Assembly (NCBI GenBank): GCA_016710585.1
Contig: JADJVN010000027.1
Coordinates: forward strand, 3,688-67,687
Reading direction: 5' to 3'
Source: Saprospiraceae bacterium
GTDB taxonomy: Bacteria > Bacteroidota > Bacteroidia > Chitinophagales > Saprospiraceae
DNA length: 64,000 nt
Numbering within the stretch: position 1 is the stretch's first letter; every line of letters starts with the position of its first letter. The notes beneath the pieces were generated by a model. It did no database searches. It saw only the letters and a list, made by a program, of their open reading frames with translations, and was not told where the DNA came from. The translations under genes and the position numbers were made by a program. Positions 57,510 through 64,000 of this stretch are shown here, in pieces.

Positions 57510-59934
57510 CTGGATCGTGATCGTCTTCGTCGATCAAACCATTATCATTAATTTGATTATCTGTACTCGTATTTGGTACTCCTCCTGCATCATTGCCATT
57601 GGTAGCATCTGGGTCACTATCGATATCATTTACTGGATTGTTGTTTTCATCAACTGCTCCTGTGATCTCTGCATAATTTGTATAAGCTGTAGATGATGAT
57701 TGGTTAGCATTGATGATCAATCGTATCACTACATCGATGCTATCACCAGCTTGTAAAATACCACTCAATGTCGTTGTCGCTTTGTTCACTCCATCAAATG
57801 CCCATGTTGGATTATTACTTGCCGCATATGTAAATCCACTTGGGATATAATCTACAAGCTGTATATTTTGTCCAGGAATTTGTCCTTGATTATACACTCG
57901 AATTCGGAATGGAACTTCTTGTCCATAAGAGTATGGACCTGCTACATCAACTATTTTCTTCAATGCTAAATCAAATTGATCTATATTGATTTGAGCTGGA
58001 TCGTGATCATCTTCATCACCTCCTGTCATTCCATTTTGATCGATTACATCATCATCTAATAAATCATCTGTCTCTCCTACTTGATTAAAATTCGTAGCAT
58101 CTGGATCACTATCTATATCCGACAATCCTAATGCATTTGCCGCTGCACTGATCTCTGCCCAGTTGCGTATAGTGCTCAATGTATAATCTGAATTGATCGT
58201 AAACGTGATCGTTCTTACAGTAGAATCGCCTTTTGCAAGGAATGGTATTGGCGTCACTAATGTCGCTGGATTGCCTGTCCATGTTGGATCATTTAATGTC
58301 AATCCTGTAGGAATGTAATCTGAAACATTAATATTCGTCGCATCAATTGTTCCCTGATTATATATCGTCATCGCAAATGTCACTTGTCCTCCGGGTCTAA
58401 ATGATCCTGTCGATTGCAATGTTTTCTTTAATGCAAGATCAAAGGTTTGCGTAACCGGAATCTGTGCAGGATCGTGATCATCTTCATCACCTCCTGTCAT
58501 GCCGTTCTGATTGATTACATCATCATCTAGTAAATCATTTGTCTCTCCTGTTTGATTGAAGTTTATTCCATCTGGATCACTATCTATGTCTGGATAATTC
58601 AATGAATTTGTTCCACTATTTATCTCTGACCAATTTCGAATAATTGTATCTTGAAAATTATTATCGATTGTAAAAGTAATCGTTCTTATGACACTATCTC
58701 CAGCTGCAATACTTGCTATCGGACTCACTAATGTTGTAGTACCTCCAGATACTGCTGTCCATGTTGTTCCTGGATTAACCAATGTCATTCCTGTTGGAAC
58801 ATAATCTGTGACATTGACATTCGTCGCATTCAATGAACCTTGATTGAAAATTACAATATCAAAACTTACTGTACTTCCTTGAATAAATGGACCGACAGAT
58901 GCAGGGCTTAATTTTTTCTTCAATGCTAAATCAAATATTTGTTCAATGATTATTTCTTGCGGATCGTGATCATCTTCATCACCTCCTGTCATTCCATTTT
59001 GATCTATCACATTGTCATCTAATAAATCATTTGTTTCTCCTGTTTGATTGAAATTTGTTCCATCAGGATTACTATCAACATCTGATAATCCTAATGCATT
59101 TGTTGCACTACTTATCTCTGACCAGTTACGCAAACTAGTTCCTTGGAACGTATCACTAACAATTAAATCAATAGTAATGACTGCACTTGTTCCTGCAGTT
59201 ATCGTTGGAATTGCAGTCACTAAAGTAGTCGAGTTCGAAATCGGATTTGTCCAAATTATTCCTGGAGAAGATAAGATCATCCCATTTGGGATATAGTCTG
59301 TAATATTTACATTTGTTGCATCAAGTGTTCCTTGATTAAATATTTCGATTTTAAATTTAACTGTATCTCCTGTATTAAATGGACCTATTGAACTAGGGTC
59401 TAAAGTTTTTGTCAATGCTAAATCAAATGTTTGGACTACTGCAATCTCGGCTGGATCGTGATCATCTTCATCACCTCCAGTCATTCCATTTTGATTGATT
59501 ACATCATCATCCAAAAGATCATTAGTTTCCCCAGATTGATTGAAATTTGTTCCATCTGGATTACTATCTACATCTGCTAATCCAATTGCATTTGTTGCAC
59601 TGCTGATCTCTGACCAGTTACGAATACTTGAACCTTGGAAATCTGAATTTATAGTAAATGTAATTGTTCTTATCACACTATCTCCTGAAGCAAGTGATGC
59701 TATTGGAGAAACCAATGTTGTCGTACCTGATGAAACTACTGTCCATGTTACTCCAGGATTACTTAATGTCAATCCTACTGGAACATAATCTGTAATGTTG
59801 ATATTAGTTGCATCGATCGTACCTTGATTATAAATTTTTATATCAAAACTTACAACATCTCCTTGAGCAAATGGCCCAGGAGTAGCTGTGCTTAATGTCT
59901 TTTTTAATGCTAAATCAAATGTTTGTTGGACCAA
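53245..59934 (-). CDS. Giant surface protein, central 2,229-residue DUF11 array
   Basis: About fourteen DUF11-type modules. Four are of the first type (FDLALKKTLSTATPGPFAQG; QTFDLALTKTLDPSSIGPF; FDLALKKKLSPASVGPF; FDLALKKTLQSTGSF). One is intermediate (DLALKKIVDVAGPYSYGQ). Then come alternating A (RKTLTTASPYTYGQTHQYR) and B (RKTVATAGPYTYGQEVDF) modules forming 939-bp units. The end GPRFLI is caused by a missing G between 53257 and 53258: other copies read GPSIFDLALRK. Confidence 0.9.
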   Translation of the reverse strand: MVQQTFDLALKKTLSTATPGPFAQGDVVSFDIKIYNQGTIDATNINITDYVPVGLTLSNPGVTWTVVSSGTTTLVSPIASLASGDSVIRTITFTINSDFQGSSIRNWSEISSATNAIGLADVDSNPDGTNFNQSGETNDLLDDDVINQNGMTGGDEDDHDPAEIAVVQTFDLALTKTLDPSSIGPFNTGDTVKFKIEIFNQGTLDATNVNITDYIPNGMILSSPGIIWTNPISNSTTLVTAIPTITAGTSAVITIDLIVSDTFQGTSLRNWSEISSATNALGLSDVDSNPDGTNFNQTGETNDLLDDNVIDQNGMTGGDEDDHDPQEIIIEQIFDLALKKKLSPASVGPFIQGSTVSFDIVIFNQGSLNATNVNVTDYVPTGMTLVNPGTTWTAVSGGTTTLVSPIASIAAGDSVIRTITFTIDNNFQDTIIRNWSEINSGTNSLNYPDIDSDPDGINFNQTGETNDLLDDDVINQNGMTGGDEDDHDPAQIPVTQTFDLALKKTLQSTGSFRPGGQVTFAMTIYNQGTIDATNINVSDYIPTGLTLNDPTWTGNPATLVTPIPFLAKGDSTVRTITFTINSDYTLSTIRNWAEISAAANALGLSDIDSDPDATNFNQVGETDDLLDDDVIDQNGMTGGDEDDHDPAQINIDQFDLALKKIVDVAGPYSYGQEVPFRIRVYNQGQIPGQNIQLVDYIPSGFTYAASNNPTWAFDGVNKATTTLSGILQAGDSIDVVIRLIINANQSSSTAYTNYAEITGAVDENNNPVNDIDSDPDATNGNDAGGVPNTSTDNQINDNGLIDEDDHDPAMIEIFDLALRKILTTASPYTYGQTHQYRMVVFNQGNVTAQNIVVNDYIPDGYAFAPNNGWTGGPSLITTTIAGPLAAGDSVVLNLDLTFQAPSLPATNRTWINYSEIASAQDLTGTTRDDVDSDAGSNGTNENAIYPNQTGDDNITSITDTGIGSQDDHDPAGPSIFDLALRKTVATAGPYTYGQEVDFRIAVFNQGSIPADNVLVTDYIPSGFEYVSAYGWTFDGVNKATQTITNVIMPGDSAILTIKLKVLANAGTSSSYTNIAEITSATDDTNTPRVDIDSTPDAIVDNDGTPVDDAINNPADQDDHDPAMIEIFDLALRKTLTTASPYTYGQTHQYRIVVFNQGNVTAQNIVVNDYIPDGYAFAPNNGWTGGPSLITTTIAGPLAAGDSVVLNLDLTFQAPSLPATNRNWINYSEIASAQDLTGKTRDDVDSDAGSNGTNENAIYPNQTGDDNITSITDTGLGSQDDHDPAGPSIFDLALRKTVATAGPYTYGQEVDFRIAVFNQGSIPADNVLITDYIPSGFEYVSAYGWTLDGVNKATQTITNVIMPGDSAILTIKLKVLANAGTSTSYTNIAEITSATDTTNTPRVDIDSTPDAIVDNDGTPVDDAINNPADQDDHDPAMIEIFDLALRKTLTTASPYTYGQTHQYRIVVFNQGNVTAQNIVVNDYIPDGYAFAANNGWTGGPSLITRTIAGPLAAGDSVVLNLDLTFQAPSLPATNRTWINYSEIASAQDLTGATRDDVDSDAGSNGTNENAIYPNQTGDDNITSITDTGIGSQDDHDPAGPSIFDLALRKTVATAGPYTYGQEVDFRIAVFNQGNVPADNVVITDYIPSGFEYVSANGWTFDGVNKATQTITNVIMPGDSAILTIKLKVLANAGTSTSYTNIAEITSATDTTNTPRVDIDSTPDAIVDNDGTPVDDAINNPADQDDHDPAMIEIFDLALRKTLTTASPYTYGQTHQYRIVVFNQGNVTAQNIVVNDYIPDGYAFAPNNGWTGGPSLITTTIAGPLAAGDSVVLNLDLTFQAPSLAATNRTWINYSEIASAQDLTGTTRDDIDSDAGSNGTNENAIYPSQTGDDNITSITDTGIGSQDDHDPAGPSIFDLALRKTVATAGPYTYGQEVDFRIAVFNQGNVPADNVLITDYIPSGFEYVSAYGWTFDGVNKATQTITNVIMPGDSAILTIKLKVLANAGTSTSYTNIAEITSATDTTNTPRVDIDSTPDAIVDNDGTPVDDAINNPADQDDHDPAMIEIFDLALRKTLTTASPYTYGQTHQYRIVVFNQGNVTAQNIVVNDYIPDGYAFAPNNGWTGGPSLITNTIAGPLAAGDSVVLNLDLTFQAPSLPATNRTWINYSEIASAQDLTGTTRDDVDSDAGSNGTNENAIYPNQTGDDNITSITDTGIGSQDDHDPAGPRFLI

Positions 59935-60412
59935 AATTTTTGCTGGATCGTGATCATCTTCATCACCCTCCAGTCATTCCATTTTGATTGATTACATTAT
60001 CATCATTCAAATCATTTGTCTCTCCAGATTGGTTGAAGTTGGTTCCATCTGGATCGCTATCGACATCTGGCTGACCTAAAGCATTAGAAGCTGCACTAAT
60101 CTCAGACCAGTTAATTATAGCTGTATCTTGAAAATTTGAATTAATCGTAAACGTTATAGTTTGAACAACACTATCTCCTGCTGCAATCGATGCAATAGGA
60201 CTGACAGGTAGGTATTTCCCCCAGAAACAGCTGTCCAGATTACCCTGGATTAATGTCAATCCTGTTGGGACATAATCTGTAACATTACATTATTGGCATC
60301 AATTGTACCTTGATTATATATTTTTATATCAAAACTTACTTGGTCTCCTGCATTGAATGGACCAGGTGTCGAAGAACTAATGTCTTTTCAAAGCGCTAGA
60401 TCAAAAATCTGC
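57990..60412 (-). repeat. Five first-type DUF11 modules, about 472-492 bp each
   Basis: The junction sequence CTGGATCGTGATCATCTTC or a near variant recurs at about 57996, 58467, 58958, 59450 and 59942, giving steps of 472-492 bp. These modules share DIDSDPDGTNFNQTGETNDL-type loops ahead of the D-D-H-D-P ending. They are more divergent from each other than the 939-bp units. Confidence 0.85.
59963..60259 (-). pseudogene. Giant surface protein, first DUF11 module piece
   Basis: 98 residues matching the first-type DUF11 module (VSPIASIAAGDSVVQTITFT, then NFNQSGETNDLNDDNVINQN). It ends at GMTGG where an indel near 59960-59970 shifts frame before the next DEDDHDPA. Its own N-terminal third (60260-60412) is also out of frame. 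Confidence 0.75.
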
Positions 60413-60636
60413 ATTTAAGAAACCAAAATCAATATTGTGATTATTCTGCCCAGCCAAAATTGGTAGTTATAGTATCTTCTGCATTTACTCCTGCAATTTT
60501 ACCATCAGAATCCCTAACATCTGCTAGAGTATTTATCACACCATTATCAGCATCAACTTGGTTAAATTAAATCAGATAATGACGTTTGTTGACTAGTTCC
60601 ATAGCTTTTGGAATTCGGACAATATAGGTCATTCCT

Positions 60637-61152
60637 TCAGTAAGTTGAGTGATATTGTACTATTGATGATGTTGAAGTTCCAGCAGCATTACTAAAATAA
60701 TAATTTCCAGATGAATTAGTTACTGCAGTAGCTATGACATTTCCATTTTTTATTAATTGAACAGTCACACCAGCTATAGCCATTTCATTTGGATCTTGAA
60801 TTCCATCTTTATCACTATCGAACCAAACACGATTTCCGATTTCAATCGGTGCAGGATTACACAATAATTCTAGGTCACCAAGTCCAGCAGCTTTTCCAAA
60901 TGTGTTGACACCATTATTTGCAACCAATCTATATCCATTGATTTGAGAACCTGAAATACTACTATATCTTTGTACTCCTTGTGTTTGAAAACCATTAGGA
61001 CCAATAGGATCATAAGTGACATTTATCACTTGGTCTGTACCGGGATAGACTATAGCACTACCTAAAGACACTTCCTCATGCCCTACACTTGTCCCATCAT
61101 CTGTAAAATAATCACCCCAAAAAAATTCGCCATTATTACTTGGTCCATCCAC
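60637..61152 (-). pseudogene. Giant surface protein, SdrD-B-like piece
   Basis: 171 residues: a beta region (NNGEFFWGDYFTDDGTSVGHEEVSLGSA-like, GPNGFQTQGVQRYSSISGSQ), then the SdrD-B-like module IGNRVWFDSDKDGIQDPNEM, which lies in the middle of the N-terminal region. It leaves frame after SSIVQYHSTY. DPAPFAGQSNVDG continues upstream in another frame. Confidence 0.75.
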
Positions 61153-61355
61153 ATTACTTTGTCCTGCAAAAGGAGCAGGATCATTAGTCGGACAAGTCGC
61201 ATCACCTTCAATAACATAGGCTCCACTAACATAACAAGCTTCACAATATCACCAGCTCTAGCCTTCTTCAAATCCGTTCCAGTATAATCCAAAATTCTGG
61301 GATAATTTTGATATCCTACCATATGGGCGTGTCGATCAATAAAAGTTAAAATCAT
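61083..61355 (-). pseudogene. Frameshifted segment of the giant gene, before the first full SdrD-B module
   Basis: The first half reads MILTFIDRHAHMVGYQNYPR then ILDYTGTDLKKARAGDIVKL, in line with the preceding SNIEFAPNDD, and is probably genuine. The second half (after KL) is frameshifted. The continuation CYVSGAYVIEGDATCPTNDP reads in the next frame. Confidence 0.6.
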
Positions 61356-62030
61356 ATCATCATTTGGAGCAAACTCTATATTTGATAAAATAGGTTCCGG
61401 ATTTTTAAAATTTTGAAAAAGAAAATTGGGATTCCATGCACTTGTCCATGGTTTCCATCTTGCACCACCATTTCCTCCTACAGACTCTCTTGTATAATTT
61501 AAAGGAAAGTCAAAGCTATTGAATAACCTCCAGCAATATTTTCAGGATCATATTTTCAAAACAAAAGCTGTTTGATCAATACTAATTAAAACACCTCCAT
61601 TTTCTCCAGTACAAACTCCGCCAACATATAAAGCGCCTTATAAATTTTTTATTCCAAAAATTCTAAAACACCATTAGTACATGATGGCAATCCTGTCAAC
61701 ATATATTGATTGACTGTCCAGGCAATGTAGCGCCACTCACATCAACTGAAATTAAAGCAGTTTGAAATAAATTTGCAACCCACAATGTCTTGCCATCTTC
61801 ACTAATTTCAGCATCTCCAAAAGATGTTTTACCAACTTTATCAAATGCATCAAAATCTATATTTGGCGTTGGTCGCCCCTAACTCATAGTTTGAACCTCC
61901 AGTTCTTTGCACATTTCCAAGATCTATCGCAGGTCCACCATTTGAAGGTATAACACCTTGCAAATTAAAATGAGTTAGCACTGGTGAGATGCTGGGTTAG
62001 TAATATTTGCAACATAAACTCCACCTTCAT

Positions 62031-62414
62031 TCAAAGGTCCAAAACCAGAATGTCGCTTGGTAAAAGCAGTGTAAAATACTCGTTTTTTTGTGATCGCTGA
62101 TAAGTGTTTCCCCAAACTGAACCAATCTGGCTAAATCTAGCAACAAGATCTGGATTTGGAGCACTGCCTCCTAAATCTATTGGAATGCCAACATTTGCAT
62201 AATCAAATTGGATACCAGCATTAGGAAATGTTCGATGAAGACAATCCATTATAAAAATATTAGTTGCCAGGCGAAGATGCTTGACAATAATTAGAAGGAT
62301 AGTTAATTCCGAAATTTGCATTTGAGCTTGAGACGGTATAGAATTGAACATTTGAACCATTACCAGCACCGAATGCTGCAGGATAATCTGTTGAATCAAA
62401 GTCAGTGAACTCAA
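62031..62414 (-). pseudogene. Frameshifted segment of the giant gene, after the signal module
   Basis: The genuine part is the second half: IFIMDCLHRTFPNAGIQFDYANVGIPIDLGG, then PDLVARFSQIGSVWGNTYQRSQKNEYF. It joins the N-terminal piece (ending ASSPGN) near 62270. Beyond it a propeller-like KVGKTSFGDAEISEDGKTLW reads in another frame (about 61800-61850). Confidence 0.65.
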
Positions 62415-62673
62415 TCCTCAAAGGAAGATTTAATCCTGTGAAATTATAGGCCCCACTAGAATTGGTCTGCATAGTTCCCACTGCAGCACCAGTTGAGTCA
62501 AACGCAGTGACCGTGACATTGGCAACGAAAGGTTCGTTGTATGATGTGGTATTCTCTTTTACTCCATTTGCATTAAAATCTCTAAAAACATATCCAGAAA
62601 CTTGTGCTTGCAAATTGTCTTGAGAAAAAAAAGCAATTAACATGATGACTAGCAAGAATTTGGTTCTTGACAT
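62260..62673 (-). pseudogene. Giant surface protein, N-terminal piece with signal peptide
   Basis: From MSRTKFLLVIMLIAFFSQDNLQ (start 62673) this has a Sec signal and an SdrD-B-like module (VSGYVFRDFNANGVKENTTS ... AVGTMQTNSSGAYNFTGLNLP). An in-frame ATG at 62799 would add 42 residues before the signal and is rejected. The frame ends at ASSPGN near 62260. Confidence 0.8.
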
Positions 62674-63418
62674 AGCTCTTGTATAATTGTCAGAAAAATG
62701 ATAATTATCTGAATCATTTGAGCAGAAAATTAGATCCATATTTTTCTTCAAAAATAATGACTCAAAAATTAATAGTAAACCAAAACTTTTTAAAAGCAAA
62801 TCGATAATAGCCTTTGCATAAATCCAAAGTGGATTTCTAAAAAAAATTTAAATTTGCATTCCATTCCATATAATAAATATTTAAACTTGACGATCCAATA
62901 GAAATTTTTGAATGGAAATAATATTACTGAATTATAAATTACTGTATTTTGAATTAGAAAATCAAAATAAGATTATTCTGAACTCAAATTCAAATTGTCA
63001 ATCCATTGAAATAAATAAAATAATCATAGGATTCCACTCAAAAAATCTGGAAAAAGAGGTGTATACGATTTAAACTATAAATACAAATACCAATTCATAC
63101 TGTCTTTGCAATGCCAAAGGTATTTTGTCACAAAATGAAAAAATAGGGTTTACTTCAAAAACACTCTAATCTGTCTGTGGAGTGCAAAAGATAATAATTT
63201 AAGTTCCCATTTAAATAAAATCTATAATTATTAATAATTAATCCAAATTGGCAAAAATTAACACCAAATAGGCAAATTAAATTACTAAATTTAACCAATT
63301 TTTAAAAAATAGGGCAAACATGCGTTAAAACTAGGATATTCACAGTGCCAATTCTATTGTCAATCGCATTAAACTAAAATGTTGTATCTTTAAACAAATT
63401 AAAAAAATAACACTAGAA
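62674..63418. other. Divergent AT-rich intergenic region
   Basis: 745 bp between the giant gene and the divergent oxygenase gene. No RNA, tRNA or clear repeat is seen. A 53-codon frame on + (62912 to about 63073) has no recognisable features. TATCTTTA at 63385-63392 is a weak -7 candidate for the oxygenase. Confidence 0.45.
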
Positions 63419-64000
63419 ATGCATGTAATATTTGATACCCTGATTGATAGTTTTATAGAGAACAAAATAGGCATAGCGCAACATTTTTTAAGTGAATCAC
63501 TAACTACATCTGACAGAAAATTTGGTATTTATTTATCGGGACAATCAACTAAAATCGGCTGGAACTGGTGAACATACAGTTTTAAAAATAAACAATTTAT
63601 CAAGAGGAGATAAAATCCATTGGCTCGATCGAAAGAATAATAATATTCATGAAAATACATTTTTCTATCTCATGGATGACTTTGTATTATACCTTAATAC
63701 AAACTGTTATACTGGCATTAAGAGTTATGAATTTCATTATACGCTATATGAAAAAGGAAGTTTTTATATAAAACATTTGGATCAATTTCGTCACAATGAT
63801 TCTAGAAAATACTCCATGATTTTTTATTTGAACTTGGATTGGGTGGCATCAGATGGTGGTGAATTATGTATTCATTTTGGAAATAAGAAGATCAACATTT
63901 CTCCTAATAGCGGCAAGACCGTCTCCAAAGCAATGAATTGGAACACGAAGTTTTGTTGACTAACAGCGCGATGAGTATTACGGGGTGGTTGAAGGGATGA
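63419..64000 (+). pseudogene. 2-oxoglutarate/Fe(II)-dependent dioxygenase (prolyl-4-hydroxylase-like), two frameshifts
   Basis: The pieces read as one protein of about 193 residues. It starts MHVIFDTLIDSFIENKIGIA (63419), and the first frame stops at TGA 63569-63571. The middle frame gives LKSAGTGEHTVLKINNLSRG and YIKHLDQFRHNDSRKYSMIF, then YLNLDWVASDGGELCIHFGN, with the HxD iron-binding motif at HLD. The end reads LQSNELEHEVLLTNSAMSITGWLKG to a TGA at 63998-64000, where the EHEV His is the distal ligand. Shifts lie near 63540 (GGG) and 63925. Possible protein hydroxylase; target unknown. Confidence 0.75.

Larger units (their letters stand above)
49338..62673 (-). pseudogene. Giant T9SS surface protein (DUF11/SdrD-B repeats), full locus with several frameshifts
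   Basis: The reading-frame pieces on the - strand from 62673 to 49338 read as one gene of about 4,445 codons. In order they give: a signal peptide (MSRTKFLLVIMLIAFFSQDNLQ) and an SdrD-B-like module; a propeller-like region and a further SdrD-B-like module; five DUF11-type modules of about 164 residues; one intermediate module; five tandem 313-residue units of two DUF11 modules; three divergent DUF11 modules; at least four SdrD-B-like modules; a fibronectin-like segment; and a T9SS type A tail. Each DUF11 module ends with D-D-H-D-P. The frame is broken at about 50720, 53257 and 59950, and many times between 60260 and 62270. Likely a cell-surface adhesin or filament; exact role unknown. Confidence 0.85.

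Noticed and set aside
52800..59960. Regular direct repeats resembling a CRISPR array
   Set aside because: The conserved 18-20 bp junction sequence is spaced 470-490 bp apart and is part of a coding repeat; spacing and context do not fit a CRISPR.
62912..63073. 53-codon + strand frame in the divergent gap
   Set aside because: AT-rich, low-complexity composition with no domain, signal or promoter box; probably chance.

Overview
The window looks like chromosomal DNA of a Bacteroidota bacterium, probably of the Saprospiria type. The support is: low GC; several secreted proteins ending in a type IX secretion (T9SS) type A sorting domain; SprB-like, LamG, PKD and SdrD-B-like surface modules; starts without obvious Shine-Dalgarno sequences; and the Bacteroidota -7 promoter box TAnnTTTG in front of several genes. 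The lineage is an inference, because no 16S or ribosomal protein gene is present.

Layout. 1-3.3 kb: the 5' part of parE, then pgk and gap (both on -), and a tRNA-Glu. 3.4-12.1 kb: an amino-acid permease, a palindromic repeat, an M4 (thermolysin-like) secreted protease whose signal peptide is cut off by a homopolymer frameshift, and a heavily frameshifted M12B (reprolysin-like) secreted protease. 12.5-23.6 kb: an SprB-like lipoprotein, an AI-2E-type permease, small membrane proteins, a BNR/sortilin-like propeller with one nonsense codon, a secreted flavin amine oxidase with both a twin-arginine-like leader and a T9SS tail, a carboxypeptidase-regulatory-like protein, a 7-bp minisatellite and a kelch-type T9SS protein. 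23.7-26.3 kb: a compact thioredoxin / YgaP-like / OsmC / rhodanese / rhodanese / DUF6132 / methyltransferase cluster that looks like sulfur or persulfide handling. 26.4-30.9 kb: PPK2, a YdeI-like protein, and a redox-looking trio (a MarR regulator with a C-terminal four-Cys cluster, DUF2024, and a small CPVC redoxin), then a methyltransferase. 31-34.2 kb: an OprO/OprP-like porin, a DUF1003 protein and a broken T9SS protein. 34.3-41.1 kb: a TetR-TolC-HlyD-ABC-ABC-permease-permease efflux operon equivalent to E. coli cecR-ybhGFSR, with a palindrome over the TetR promoter. 41.2-49.1 kb: a nitroreductase remnant, an HdeD-like protein, a frameshifted P-type Ca2+ ATPase, a GNAT, a 2-hydroxyacid dehydrogenase and two lipoproteins. 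49.3-62.7 kb: one giant surface-protein gene (about 4,445 codons if repaired) with about 19 DUF11-type modules, including five tandem 939-bp units, SdrD-B-like modules and a T9SS tail. 63.4-64 kb: a frameshifted 2-oxoglutarate/Fe(II) oxygenase.

A theme of the window is disrupted reading frames. At least eight loci carry frameshifts or nonsense codons: both proteases, the BNR protein, the small T9SS protein, one ABC permease, the Ca2+ ATPase, the giant gene and the oxygenase. Some sit in homopolymers and look like residual long-read errors. The dense clusters at about 8.8-11.5 kb and 60.2-62.3 kb could be low-quality consensus or true decay, and the sequence alone cannot decide. Housekeeping genes between them are intact.

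The most interesting candidates are the giant repeat protein with its recent 939-bp expansion, the three-CxxC redox cluster with a palindromic operator-like site, the sulfur-transfer operon, the Tat-plus-T9SS amine oxidase, and a strongly structured GC-rich island at 49.15-49.25 kb.
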